64,000 bases of DNA. Source: Cyanobacteriota bacterium. GTDB lineage: Bacteria > Cyanobacteriota > Vampirovibrionia > Vampirovibrionales > Vampirovibrionaceae. Position numbers and translations under genes: made by a program. Positions within the stretch are counted from its first letter, which is position 1, and each line of letters opens with the position of its first letter. The stretch is from assembly GCA_019751815.1 (NCBI GenBank), contig JAIEMW010000004.1:353933-417932 (forward strand), given 5' to 3'. Shown here piece after piece: positions 28,521 through 36,842 of the stretch. The notes under the pieces are model-generated. The model saw only the letters and a list, made by a program, of their open reading frames with translations. It had not been told where the DNA came from and did not search any database.

Positions 28521-28868
28521 ATGGCCCCTGGCGAAACGACTCCAGCCAAACTGATTGCTTTGTATACTCAGCCTGAAAACCCAGCTGAATTTGACCGTGC
28601 CTACTTTGACACCCATATGCCCTTAGTCGAAAAAATCCCCGGGCTTGCCCGCGTGGAAGTGGCCAAAATAAACAGCAACATGATGGGCGGCGCTGCACCG
28701 TATTACATGATTGCAGAACTCACCTTTGACTCTCTTGAAGACCTCCACAGTGGAATGAACTCCCCTCAAGGAAGAGAAGCCGGGAAAAACCTGATGAGTT
28801 TTGCCGCTAAAAATGTGACCATTCTGACATCAGAAATCACCAATCTCCAAGGCGCAGGTGTGTTTTAA
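28521..28868 (+). CDS. EthD-family protein
   Basis: A 115-residue ferredoxin-like (dimeric alpha-beta barrel) protein. AEFDRAYFDTHMPLVEKIPGLARVEVAKI is the typical EthD opening, with conserved Asp-Thr-His. YYMIAELTFDSLEDLHSGMNSPQGREAGKNLMSF completes the pattern. Family members accompany or form part of monooxygenase and quinone-handling pathways. AAAGGAG lies nine bases before the ATG. It is the first gene of the cluster and two bases before the next one. It may bind an aromatic or oxygenated intermediate; the exact role is unknown. Confidence 0.82.
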   Translation: MAPGETTPAKLIALYTQPENPAEFDRAYFDTHMPLVEKIPGLARVEVAKINSNMMGGAAPYYMIAELTFDSLEDLHSGMNSPQGREAGKNLMSFAAKNVTILTSEITNLQGAGVF

Positions 28869-28870
28869 CC

Positions 28871-29740
28871 ATGAGCACATCTCAAAAAGAGGCCAAGCGC
28901 CATCCCTTACTAACACCTCATACCCCCGCTGAGTTTGATTTTCAGCACATTATTTACGAAAAATATAATCATCGGGCTAAAATCACGATTAACCGCCCTC
29001 AAAAGCATAACGCGTTTGACTTTGCCACGATGCGTGAGATGACCAAGGCCGTTGAAGATGCCGCGTGGGACGATGCCACGGGTGTTTTGATCATCACCGG
29101 AGCTGGCGAGAAAGCCTTCTGCACCGGAGCCGATCTCAGCGAGCAAGCCGCCTATTTTCTCGACACCCCGCGTGATTACTGGAAGTGGATGAGCGCCTTT
29201 ATCGAGTTTCATGACAAGATGCGAAACCTGGGCAAACCCAGTATTGCTAGGCTCAACGGCATTGTCGTGGGCGGCGGTAATGAGATTAATATGGCCTGCG
29301 ATCTGGCCGTTGCCGCTGATGATATTTATATCCGGCAAGTGGGTGCTGCGCATGGCTCTGTCGCCGCAGCGGGTGCCACACAATGGCTTCCATTGATTGT
29401 GGGGGACCGCCGGGCACGGGAAATTCTGTTGCTCTGTGAGGAAATTCCGGTTCAAAAAGCCCTGGAATGGGGTTTGGTCAATCAGGTGGTCCCTCGCGGG
29501 CAACTGGATGAGGCCGTGGAAACCATGGCGGATAAACTCCTGCAAAAACTCCCAGAATGTACCCGCTATACCAAGCAGCAGTTGAATTTTTGGCGGGATT
29601 TCTCTTGGGGCATCACACTGCCACACGCCCGTGACTGGCTGACCATTCATTCTGGCAGCACTGAAACCATTGAAGGCACCCGTGCCTTTGTGGAAAAACG
29701 CCGGCCCAACTACGCCAAGCTTCGAGAGGACTTATCATGA
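28871..29740 (+). CDS. Crotonase-family protein resembling ring-opening hydrolases (Oah/BamA) or MenB
   Basis: A 289-residue enoyl-CoA hydratase-fold protein. The oxyanion-hole motifs are GAGEKAFCTGADLSEQ near 77 and GIVVGGGNEINMACDLAVA near 132-150, followed by GAAHGSVAAAGATQWLPLIVG and LLCEEIPVQKALEWGLVNQVVP. The aromatic stretch DYWKWMSAFIEFHDKM and the order HGS-x-A-x-x-GAT-x-x-LPL recall 6-oxocyclohex-1-ene-1-carbonyl-CoA hydrolase. The tail (ARDWLTIH, EGTRAFVEKR) does too. MenB (dihydroxynaphthoyl-CoA synthase) also has related motifs, but no other men gene is nearby. It is shorter than BamA (~375 aa). It is coupled to the next gene by an ATGA overlap. It could open a ring CoA ester made by the PaaA-like oxygenase. 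Confidence 0.7.
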   Translation: MSTSQKEAKRHPLLTPHTPAEFDFQHIIYEKYNHRAKITINRPQKHNAFDFATMREMTKAVEDAAWDDATGVLIITGAGEKAFCTGADLSEQAAYFLDTPRDYWKWMSAFIEFHDKMRNLGKPSIARLNGIVVGGGNEINMACDLAVAADDIYIRQVGAAHGSVAAAGATQWLPLIVGDRRAREILLLCEEIPVQKALEWGLVNQVVPRGQLDEAVETMADKLLQKLPECTRYTKQQLNFWRDFSWGITLPHARDWLTIHSGSTETIEGTRAFVEKRRPNYAKLREDLS

Positions 29741-30567
29741 GCGCCAGCCCTCAATACCAATACATCCTCACCCGCGTGATTGAGGCCCCTCAAAAGCAAG
29801 GCGGTGCTGATAATGCAGACGCATTACGGCATGTGGGCATTGTTCAACTCAACCGACCGGAAGTGTTGAATGCCTTGAGTCCTGACCTAATGGCTGAACT
29901 GGTCGAAGCCCTGGAGGCCTTTGATAAGGACCCTTCAATTGGTTGTTTAATCGTCACAGGAAACGAAAAAGCCTTTGCGGCCGGGGCCGATATCAAGCGG
30001 ATGGCAGATGCCAGTGCGGTTGAGATGCTGATGATTGATCAATTGGCCCGCTGGGATCGAATTCGCAAGCTCCATAAGCCAGTGATAGCAGCGGTGAGTG
30101 GCTATGTTTTGGGCGGTGGTTGTGAATTGATGATGATGTGCGATATGGTGATTGCCGCAGAAAACACCCGCCTTGGCCAGCCGGAAATCAGCATTGGGGT
30201 GATTCCCGGTGCAGGAGGCACACAACGGCTTACCCGTGCGATTGGCAAAGCCCGTGCGATGGAATTGATTTTGACAGGCCGTCAATTTAGCGCCAGTGAA
30301 GCCTTTGAGGCTGGTCTTATCACCCGTGTGGTCGCCAATGAACTCTATTTAGATGAGGCCATTCATCTGGCGCAAGAGATCGCAGAAAAGCCACCGATTG
30401 CGGTAAGACTTGCCAAAGAAGCCATTTTGAAATCCTTTGACACTACGATTGAAGCGGGTTTAGACTATGAGCGGAAGCTGTTTTATCTGCTCTTTGCCTC
30501 CGCCGATCAAAAAGAGGGAATGAGCGCCTTTATAGAAAAAAGGCCCGCTGTATTTTTAGGACGTTAG
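29737..30567 (+). CDS. Enoyl-CoA hydratase (PaaF-like)
   Basis: A typical soluble enoyl-CoA hydratase, adding water to a trans-2-enoyl-CoA. The 276-residue protein has NEKAFAAGADIKRMADAS near 75-92, ALGGGCELMMMCDMVIA-type motif (VLGGGCELMMMCD) with the first catalytic glutamate near 130, and GQPEISIGVIPGAGGTQRL with the second near 150. Both catalytic glutamates are present, unlike in isomerases. The closest functional analogue in phenylacetate clusters is PaaF (2,3-dehydroadipyl-CoA hydratase). It overlaps the preceding gene and is 41 bases before paaG. Confidence 0.85.
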   Translation: MSASPQYQYILTRVIEAPQKQGGADNADALRHVGIVQLNRPEVLNALSPDLMAELVEALEAFDKDPSIGCLIVTGNEKAFAAGADIKRMADASAVEMLMIDQLARWDRIRKLHKPVIAAVSGYVLGGGCELMMMCDMVIAAENTRLGQPEISIGVIPGAGGTQRLTRAIGKARAMELILTGRQFSASEAFEAGLITRVVANELYLDEAIHLAQEIAEKPPIAVRLAKEAILKSFDTTIEAGLDYERKLFYLLFASADQKEGMSAFIEKRPAVFLGR

Positions 30568-30608
30568 TTAAAAGTTATTTATTAGTTCGTTAATTATAAA
30601 GAAACACC

Positions 30609-31421
30609 ATGGCCACCAAAACGCTCACCTATGAACACCTTCTGCTGGACACACCGGCCTCTGGGGTCTCGCGCATTACGCTCAACCGCCCAGACTGTCT
30701 GAATGCGTTTAACGATGCGATGAGCTACGAGCTACAGAAAGCGCTCAAGCAGGTTGAGAAAGACCCTCACACTCGAGCAATTATCTTAACTGGTGCTGGA
30801 CGGGGGTTTTGCGCTGGGCAAGATTTACAAAGCCGCAGTATTGCCGCCAATGAGGGAGGGGTTCCTCATTTGGGAGAATCGATTTTAAAGCGCTACGCCC
30901 CGATTATTCTCTCTCTTCGCACGATAGAAAAACCCGTGATTGCTATGGTAAACGGGGTTGCAGCTGGTGCTGGAGCCAGTATTGCCTTTGCCTGCGATTT
31001 TCGCATTGTTTCTGAGAAGGCCAGCTTTATTCAGGCCTTTGTGAAAGTGGGATTAATCCCCGATTCCGGCGCTGGCTGGCTGCTCCCTCGCCTGATTGGT
31101 TACGGCCGGGCTCTGGAACTGGCGATGACAGGCGACAAAGTGGACGCCCAAAAAGCGCACGAATACGGTCTTGCTAACCGGATTTTGCCCGAAGATACGC
31201 TTGAGAGTGAAACCCTTGCCTTTGCGGCACAACTGGCTGACGGTCCTACCAAAGCCTTGGGCCTGATGAAACGGGCTTTTAACCAGGCGGAAACCATGGA
31301 CTTAGCCACCTATCTGGGCTATGAGGCCCAACTTCAAGAAATTGCCGGACGCACCGAAGATTACCGTGAAGGGGTATCCGCCTTCACCGAAAAGCGTCCT
31401 CCGAAATTTACTGGACAATAA
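30609..31421 (+). CDS. paaG: PaaG-like enoyl-CoA isomerase
   Basis: In phenylacetate degradation PaaG isomerises the ring-1,2-epoxide of phenylacetyl-CoA to an oxepin and later shifts a double bond. The 270-residue protein has FCAGQDLQSRSIAANEGGVPHLGESILKRY (characteristic of PaaG) and VNGVAAGAGASIAFACDFRI. VGLIPDSGAGWLLPRLIG carries the catalytic aspartate (IPDSG) in place of the hydratase glutamate. The length is usual. It lies between a hydratase and a PaaA-like oxygenase, which strengthens the assignment. The weak ribosome site suggests translation coupled to upstream genes. Confidence 0.87.
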   Translation: MATKTLTYEHLLLDTPASGVSRITLNRPDCLNAFNDAMSYELQKALKQVEKDPHTRAIILTGAGRGFCAGQDLQSRSIAANEGGVPHLGESILKRYAPIILSLRTIEKPVIAMVNGVAAGAGASIAFACDFRIVSEKASFIQAFVKVGLIPDSGAGWLLPRLIGYGRALELAMTGDKVDAQKAHEYGLANRILPEDTLESETLAFAAQLADGPTKALGLMKRAFNQAETMDLATYLGYEAQLQEIAGRTEDYREGVSAFTEKRPPKFTGQ

Positions 31422-31448
31422 CCCAAGCAACACAAGGAGACGTCGCCG

Positions 31449-32246
31449 ATGATTACTGCCGAAGCCTTTAATGCCAGACTCCAAGCCGGTGAAAAAATTG
31501 AATCCACGGATGAAATGTCCGATGAGTATCGAGAAGCACTCACAAATTTGCTGCTTCAGCAAGCGGATTCTGAACTTTCCGGGGCCTATGGCTATATTCC
31601 CTGGATTGAAAAAGCTCCCAGTATTCACGAGAAGCTCTTGGTCGCTCAAATCGCCAAAGACGAGATCCGACATGCCTATGCGATGTTTAAATTGCTGGCA
31701 GAACTCGGCATGGACGTCGAGCATTACATTGCTCAACATCCTTATGCCTTTCGGGTGGCAGACGGGAACGCCGATATCGGTACCCAGCGCCTCACCGAAG
31801 ACAAGCGGGTTAACATTTTTTACTACCCGATTGAAACCTGGACCGATTTTATTCTCTTTAACTTCCTGATGGACCGCGGGGCTGGGCATCAGCTGGAAGA
31901 CACCTTGGATTCTAGTTACGCTCCCTGGTTTAGAACCATCAAGACCATCTTCCAGGAAGAAACCATGCACATGAACCACGGCGACACCTGGGTGAAACGG
32001 CTCTCTGAAAATCCAGAGACACGGGCCGAACTCCAGGAAGGCATTAACAAGTGGTATCCCCGGGTGATGAATATTTTCGGTCGTCCTGGTGCCCCCAAAA
32101 ATCAGCTTTACGTGAAACTGGGCTTGAAAAAACGAGATAACGGGCTGGTTCGCGATGTCTTCAAAGCGGATGTCGAAGCCAGGCTGGAAGGAACAGGGGT
32201 GGTGCTCCCAGATTGGGTGCCTTACTACGAGAAAAAAGCTGTATAA
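31449..32246 (+). CDS. PaaA-like di-iron oxygenase subunit, without the other subunits
   Basis: It resembles PaaA, the catalytic ferritin-like subunit of phenylacetyl-CoA epoxidase. All six expected iron ligands can be placed: E42 (ADSELSG), E72 and H75 (KDEIRHAY), D133 (IETWTDF), E171 and H174 (QEETMHM). Spacing matches E. coli PaaA closely in the first half. At 265 aa it is shorter than PaaA (~309) and lacks the C-terminal part. No paaB, paaC, paaD or paaE is present in the window, so its structural partner and reductase must be elsewhere or different. AAGGAG lies nine bases before the ATG. It likely epoxidises or hydroxylates a CoA ester. Confidence 0.78.
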   Translation: MITAEAFNARLQAGEKIESTDEMSDEYREALTNLLLQQADSELSGAYGYIPWIEKAPSIHEKLLVAQIAKDEIRHAYAMFKLLAELGMDVEHYIAQHPYAFRVADGNADIGTQRLTEDKRVNIFYYPIETWTDFILFNFLMDRGAGHQLEDTLDSSYAPWFRTIKTIFQEETMHMNHGDTWVKRLSENPETRAELQEGINKWYPRVMNIFGRPGAPKNQLYVKLGLKKRDNGLVRDVFKADVEARLEGTGVVLPDWVPYYEKKAV

Positions 32247-32256
32247 CACACGCTCA

Positions 32257-33147
32257 ATGCCAACACCTGTGAACAAACTCCCCTTTCAAACCGTTTCAGT
32301 CCTTGGCTCTGGCACCATGGGTGCTGGGATTGCTCAGATTCTGGCTCAGGCAGGCTGCACGGTGTGGCTGTATGACATTGAAACGCGCTTCCTAGAGTCG
32401 GGTCTTGGGCGGATTCAGGCTTCTCTGGATGCAGGGGTGGCCAAGGGGAAATTCACCCCAGAGGCTGCTGAGTCTGCCCTGAAAAAAATTAATACCACCA
32501 CCCAGCTGGACTTACTGAGAGACTGTGAACTGATTATCGAAGCCGTGCCAGAAGATTTAGCCCTCAAGCAAGGCTTGTTTCAATCGCTAGACAGTATCTG
32601 CCCGGCAAACACCCTTTTTGCCAGCAACACCTCATCGCTGTCGATCACTGCACTGGCCAGTGCGACAAAACGCCCTCAGCAATTTGCCGGGCTCCATTTT
32701 TTTAACCCCGTCCCCTTGATGAAGCTGGTTGAGGTGATTGAAGGCCGCCAAACTGATGAAAGCACTATCAAACAGCTGTGGGAGTTATCTCTGGCGCTAA
32801 ATAAAACCCCTGTGCGGGCAAAAGACACGCCGGGTTTTATTGTGAATAGAGTCGCAAGGCCTTACTACGGAGAATCCTTTCGGATTTTGAGCGACCAGGT
32901 CGGTGATGTGGCCATGATTGACCAAATTTTAACTGAGGCGGGTGGCTTCCGAATGGGTCCTTTCACCTTAATGGACCTGATTGGGATAGATATCAACTTT
33001 GCAGTGACCCAAACCGTCTACAACGGGTATTTTCAAGAACCACGGTACCGCCCTCACCCGATCCAAGCTCAAATGGTGGCCGCTGGCCTTCTAGGGAAAA
33101 AGACGGGTCAAGGTTTTTACACGTACGAGAACAAACATGGCAAATAG
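32257..33147 (+). CDS. 3-hydroxyacyl-CoA dehydrogenase (PaaH/Hbd-type)
   Basis: It oxidises a 3-hydroxyacyl-CoA with NAD+. From the ATG at 32257 (296 aa) it shows VSVLGSGTMGAGIAQILAQAGCTVWLYD (Rossmann motif GxGxMG), IIEAVPEDLALK and NTSSLSITALA. GLHFFNPVPLMKLVEVIEG follows with the catalytic His, then DTPGFIVNRVARPYYGES. The C-terminal dimerisation domain ends KKTGQGFYTYE. A longer frame from 32155 would overlap the oxygenase gene and is not supported. It overlaps the next gene, which encodes a second, non-canonical copy of the same fold. Confidence 0.9.
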   Translation: MPTPVNKLPFQTVSVLGSGTMGAGIAQILAQAGCTVWLYDIETRFLESGLGRIQASLDAGVAKGKFTPEAAESALKKINTTTQLDLLRDCELIIEAVPEDLALKQGLFQSLDSICPANTLFASNTSSLSITALASATKRPQQFAGLHFFNPVPLMKLVEVIEGRQTDESTIKQLWELSLALNKTPVRAKDTPGFIVNRVARPYYGESFRILSDQVGDVAMIDQILTEAGGFRMGPFTLMDLIGIDINFAVTQTVYNGYFQEPRYRPHPIQAQMVAAGLLGKKTGQGFYTYENKHGK

Positions 33148-34009
33148 ACGGGCGACAAGTAAATCTGCAGGAAAAACCCGGGTTCTACTGGTTTGTGACG
33201 GATCACTCTGCCCTGTCACCCGCTTTTTTCAGACCACACTCAGCGCCAAGCAAGACACCTACTCACTCACACTCTTCAATCTTGAGGATGAGGACAGCTC
33301 ACTTTCAACGGCTGATGGCACAGAAGGCTATGATGGCTTTGATCTCATTCTCCAAACCGCGATGCCTCACAGCGCAGAGGATTTGGTCAACGCTTTGGAA
33401 GATGCCGGAATTTTAGACCAAATTTCAAAACAATCTAGCTCCCTAGAACCCAATCCTCTGGTACTCTTACCGGGCTTTTATCAGCTTCTGGGGGAAGGGG
33501 CCGCTGAATTTCCGTTTCCAGTCAATCTCTTGGGATACAGCCCGTTAAATCTACTGCAACCCGAGCGTCACCGTGTTGAGCTGACCTATCCCATCGATTG
33601 CCTCGATGAGGCGAAAGAACTTGCAGGTAGTTTCTTTGAATCACTTGGCTGCTCTGTTACTTGTTATCCAGAAAGCCCTGGAATGGTGCTCCCTCGGGTG
33701 CTGGCCTGCCTAGCCAATGAGGCTGTTTCTGCCCTGGTAGAAGGGGTGGCCTCCGCCAGTGACATTGATACAGCGATGACGCTGGGAACCAACTACCCCA
33801 TGGGCCCTTTGCGCTGGGCTGATAAAATCGGCCTGGATGTCATTTTGGCAACACTCACACATCTCCATCAAGTGCTCGGGGATGATCGTTACCGTCCGCT
33901 CCCCTTACTGCGGCAAAAAGTCTGGGCCAATCAACTGGGTGAAAAAACAGGACAGGGTTTCTACCATTATCCTGATACGGCCTTCACCACAAAACCACTA
34001 CTTCTCTAA
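33137..34009 (+). CDS. Second 3-hydroxyacyl-CoA dehydrogenase-like protein with degenerate NAD domain
   Basis: A 290-residue protein whose C-terminal ~100 residues match the 3HCDH C-terminal domain (GMVLPRVLACLANEAVSALVEGVASASDIDTAMTLG, PMGPLRWADKIGLD, GEKTGQGFYHYP). The N-terminal ~180 residues lack a GxGxxG motif and catalytic His but keep an alternating beta/alpha feel (VLLVCDGSLCPVTRFFQTTL). In PaaH of many bacteria a second C-terminal domain is fused to the enzyme; here the unit appears split off. The 11-base overlap with the preceding gene suggests equal expression and a heteromeric enzyme. Confidence 0.75.
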   Translation: MANRRATSKSAGKTRVLLVCDGSLCPVTRFFQTTLSAKQDTYSLTLFNLEDEDSSLSTADGTEGYDGFDLILQTAMPHSAEDLVNALEDAGILDQISKQSSSLEPNPLVLLPGFYQLLGEGAAEFPFPVNLLGYSPLNLLQPERHRVELTYPIDCLDEAKELAGSFFESLGCSVTCYPESPGMVLPRVLACLANEAVSALVEGVASASDIDTAMTLGTNYPMGPLRWADKIGLDVILATLTHLHQVLGDDRYRPLPLLRQKVWANQLGEKTGQGFYHYPDTAFTTKPLLL

Positions 34010-34038
34010 AACGCTTCTCCTGAAAGGAATCTGTCGTC

Positions 34039-35253
34039 ATGTTTTCTGCCACTTCTGCTGCTGTAATTGTTGACGCCGTTCGCACCCCGATTGGGCGTTA
34101 TGGTGGTGTACTCAAGGAGGTCCGACCAGATGATATGGCTGCACTGACCTTGAAGGCCCTGATGTCTCGGAATCCTGGCTTAGATGCTGCACAAATTGAA
34201 GATGTCATTCTGGGTTGTGCAAATCAGGCTGGTGAAGACAACCGAGATGTTGCCAGAATGGCCCTACTCCTGGCAGGATTCCCGATCAGTGTGGCGGGAG
34301 GAACTGTCAACCGTCTATGTGGATCTGGAATGATGGCTGTTAATCAGGTGGCCCACGCCATTGCCGCAGGAGAAGCCGAGTTGTATATCGCAGGCGGCGT
34401 CGAAAGTATGACCCGGGCCCCGTTTGTGATGGCAAAAGCGGCTCAGCCCTTTGCCCGGCAAGTAGACATTTTTGACACCACCATCGGCTGGCGTTTTACC
34501 AACCCAAAACTGGCGGCAATGCACCACCCCTATAGTATGGGGGAAACGGCCGAGAACGTGGCCGAGCGCTATCAATTATCCAGAGAGGCCCAAGACAGCT
34601 TTGCACTCGCCTCTCAGCAAAAAACCGCAGTCGCACAAGCGAATAGCCGCTTTGCCGATGAGCTGATTCCTGTCTCTATCCCACAGAGAAAAGGCGATCC
34701 CCTTCAAGTGATAGAAGATGAGCACCCCCGAGCTGATACTACCCTAGAGAGTTTGGCTAAACTTAAGCCAGCCTTTAGAGACGGAGGAACAGTGACTGCC
34801 GGAAATTCTTCTGGCGTGAATGACGGCGCTGCCGCCTTGCTGATCTGTTCTGAAGCCTTTGCAAGCAAGCAAAACTTAAAACCCTTGGCACGAATTGTCT
34901 CTACCGCAGTGGCCGGTGTTGACCCTGCCTGCATGGGGCTCGGTCCGGTCCCGGCGACAGAAAAAGCCCTGAAACGCGCTGGCCTGTCTATTGAGCAACT
35001 GGATTTGATTGAGTTAAACGAAGCTTTTGCCGCACAAGCCCTTGCCTGCATGCAGGATTTAGCCCTTGATCCAACCAAAGTGAATGTGAACGGGGGCGCC
35101 ATCGCGCTGGGACATCCGTTAGGTGCCAGTGGCGCCAGGATTGTGGGCTCCTTGATGTATGAACTTCAGCGCCATCCTCAAAGCAAGTACGGTCTGGCAA
35201 CCATGTGTATTGGCGTTGGGCAAGGCATTGCTGTCATTTTGGAACGCTTATAA
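34039..35253 (+). CDS. Thiolase (acetyl-CoA C-acyltransferase, PaaJ/PcaF-like)
   Basis: It cleaves a 3-oxoacyl-CoA with CoA, the last step of beta-oxidation-like degradation. The 404-residue protein has VRTPIGRYGG at the N-terminus, NRLCGSGMMAVNQVAHAI with the active-site Cys near 94, and GGVESMTRAPFVM. It also has NEAFAAQAL, GGAIALGHPLGASGARI (His) and CIGVGQGIAV (second Cys). QAGEDNRDVARMALLLAGFP is typical of 3-oxoadipyl-CoA thiolases such as PaaJ and PcaF. AAAGGA precedes the ATG. In this cluster it probably releases acetyl-CoA or succinyl-CoA. Confidence 0.9.
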   Translation: MFSATSAAVIVDAVRTPIGRYGGVLKEVRPDDMAALTLKALMSRNPGLDAAQIEDVILGCANQAGEDNRDVARMALLLAGFPISVAGGTVNRLCGSGMMAVNQVAHAIAAGEAELYIAGGVESMTRAPFVMAKAAQPFARQVDIFDTTIGWRFTNPKLAAMHHPYSMGETAENVAERYQLSREAQDSFALASQQKTAVAQANSRFADELIPVSIPQRKGDPLQVIEDEHPRADTTLESLAKLKPAFRDGGTVTAGNSSGVNDGAAALLICSEAFASKQNLKPLARIVSTAVAGVDPACMGLGPVPATEKALKRAGLSIEQLDLIELNEAFAAQALACMQDLALDPTKVNVNGGAIALGHPLGASGARIVGSLMYELQRHPQSKYGLATMCIGVGQGIAVILERL

Positions 35254-35311
35254 GTCATGATTGTAGTAAGATTTTTGAACGATATCCACACACAATAAGG
35301 ACCTCAAGCCA

Positions 35312-36832
35312 ATGGAAACCTACTCGCTCTTTATTAATGGGGAATTCATCCCTGCCGCCGCTGGTGAAACCTTTGAAAGTATTAACCCCTTTAACGGGGA
35401 GGTAACCGGCCTCTTTGCCCGGGGTCAAGCTGCCGATGTGGATAAGGCGGTAAAAGCCGCCCGAAAAGCTTTTGATGAGGGCCCCTGGCCCAGAATGACT
35501 GGTTTAGAGCGTCAGGCCGTGATGCAACAAATAGCCGACAAGCTGGAAGCCCATGCCAAAGAACTCACCGCCATGGAAATCGCGGATTCAGGCTCAACTT
35601 TCCGCAAAGCAAAGGGCGATTTATGGAACTGCAACAAGCATTTTCGCTACTTTGTGGATTTAGCCGCCAGTGATCTTTCAGAATCTTTGGACGCATTAAG
35701 TCATCAAGGCGTGAGCAATAACCGTATTTACAGAGAGCCTATCGGGGTGTGCGCTCAAATTATCCCCTGGAACTTTCCCTTACAAATGGCCATCTGGAAA
35801 TTAGGCCCTGCCCTTGCGGCTGGAAACACTGTGGTGTTAAAACCTGCGGAAGAAACCCCTTTGAGCGCCATGGCCTTTGCCAAGCTGCTGGCTGAGACTG
35901 ATCTCCCACCCGGTGTGATTAACATTGTTACTGGCTTCGGGAAAGAAGCCGGAGAAGCTCTGGCCACCCACCCATTGGTGGATAAAATTGCCTTTACCGG
36001 TTCGACAGAAATTGGCAAGCATATTATGGCCTGTGCGGCTAGTGGGATGAAGAAAGTGACCTTGGAATGCGGCGGTAAATCGGCCAACATCGTCCTGGAT
36101 GACGCGGATTTACCCATGGCCGTTGATGGTTCGCTATTTGCCATCTTCTTTCATCAAGGTCAATGCTGTACGGCTGGCAGTCGACTCTTTTTGCAAGACG
36201 GTATCTACGATGAATTTATGACGCGCTTTCTGGAAAAAGCCCGACAGATCAAACTGGGTGACCCTGCTGATAAAGCAACGGATATGGGACCCTTGGTTTC
36301 CAAGAAACAACAAGAGCGGGTACTCAAATACATTGAAACGGGTAAAAAAGAAGGTGCCGAATGCATTTTAGGCGGTAATATTCCACAAGATGCTTCTCTG
36401 GCCCATGGCTGCTTTGTTGAGCCTACCGTCTTTGTGAATGTGGATAACACCATGGCCATTGCCCGTGAAGAAATCTTTGGGCCGGTCTTGGTTGTCCAAC
36501 GCTTTAAAACCCTGGATGAAGTGATTCAAAAGGCGAATGACTCCATTTACGGTCTGGCTGGGGCGGTCTGGAGCCAAGATGCCAAAAAAGCACTCAGCGT
36601 TGCCAAGGCACTGAGAACCGGTACTGTTTGGATTAATGAGTACCACTTGGTCAGCGAAAAGGCGCCCTTTGGTGGCTACAAACAATCTGGCATTGGACGG
36701 GAACTGGGTCTGGAAGGGCTTAAAGAATACACTGAGATCAAGCACATCCACGTCGATGAGATTGGAGACCGCCAAAAGAAATTCTGGTACGATTCCGTGC
36801 TGGCGAGCCCCAAGCCTGTTGCGGCAGGATAG
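35312..36832 (+). CDS. NAD(P)-dependent aldehyde dehydrogenase
   Basis: A 506-residue ALDH that would oxidise an aldehyde to its acid. The motifs are IIPWNFPLQMAIWKLGPALAAG near 150, FTGSTEIGKHIM, the catalytic Glu in VTLECGGKSANIV near 257-269, and the catalytic Cys in FHQGQCCTAGSR near 290. EIFGPVLVVQRF and FGGYKQSGIGRELG complete the set. In ring-cleavage pathways an ALDH oxidises the semialdehyde left after ring opening (the role of the PaaZ ALDH domain, BoxD or PacL). It could play that part here, as no paaZ is present. AAGGA precedes the ATG. Phenylacetaldehyde dehydrogenase is another possibility. Confidence 0.85.
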   Translation: METYSLFINGEFIPAAAGETFESINPFNGEVTGLFARGQAADVDKAVKAARKAFDEGPWPRMTGLERQAVMQQIADKLEAHAKELTAMEIADSGSTFRKAKGDLWNCNKHFRYFVDLAASDLSESLDALSHQGVSNNRIYREPIGVCAQIIPWNFPLQMAIWKLGPALAAGNTVVLKPAEETPLSAMAFAKLLAETDLPPGVINIVTGFGKEAGEALATHPLVDKIAFTGSTEIGKHIMACAASGMKKVTLECGGKSANIVLDDADLPMAVDGSLFAIFFHQGQCCTAGSRLFLQDGIYDEFMTRFLEKARQIKLGDPADKATDMGPLVSKKQQERVLKYIETGKKEGAECILGGNIPQDASLAHGCFVEPTVFVNVDNTMAIAREEIFGPVLVVQRFKTLDEVIQKANDSIYGLAGAVWSQDAKKALSVAKALRTGTVWINEYHLVSEKAPFGGYKQSGIGRELGLEGLKEYTEIKHIHVDEIGDRQKKFWYDSVLASPKPVAAG

Positions 36833-36842
36833 ATAACGTCCC

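Noticed and set aside
28871..29740. Calling the first crotonase MenB outright
   Set aside because: MenB-like motifs are present, but no other menaquinone genes are nearby and the central motifs resemble ring hydrolases at least as well.
31302..32276. A 324-codon minus-strand frame opposite the PaaA-like gene
   Set aside because: Antisense shadow of well-supported plus-strand genes; no family features or start signal.
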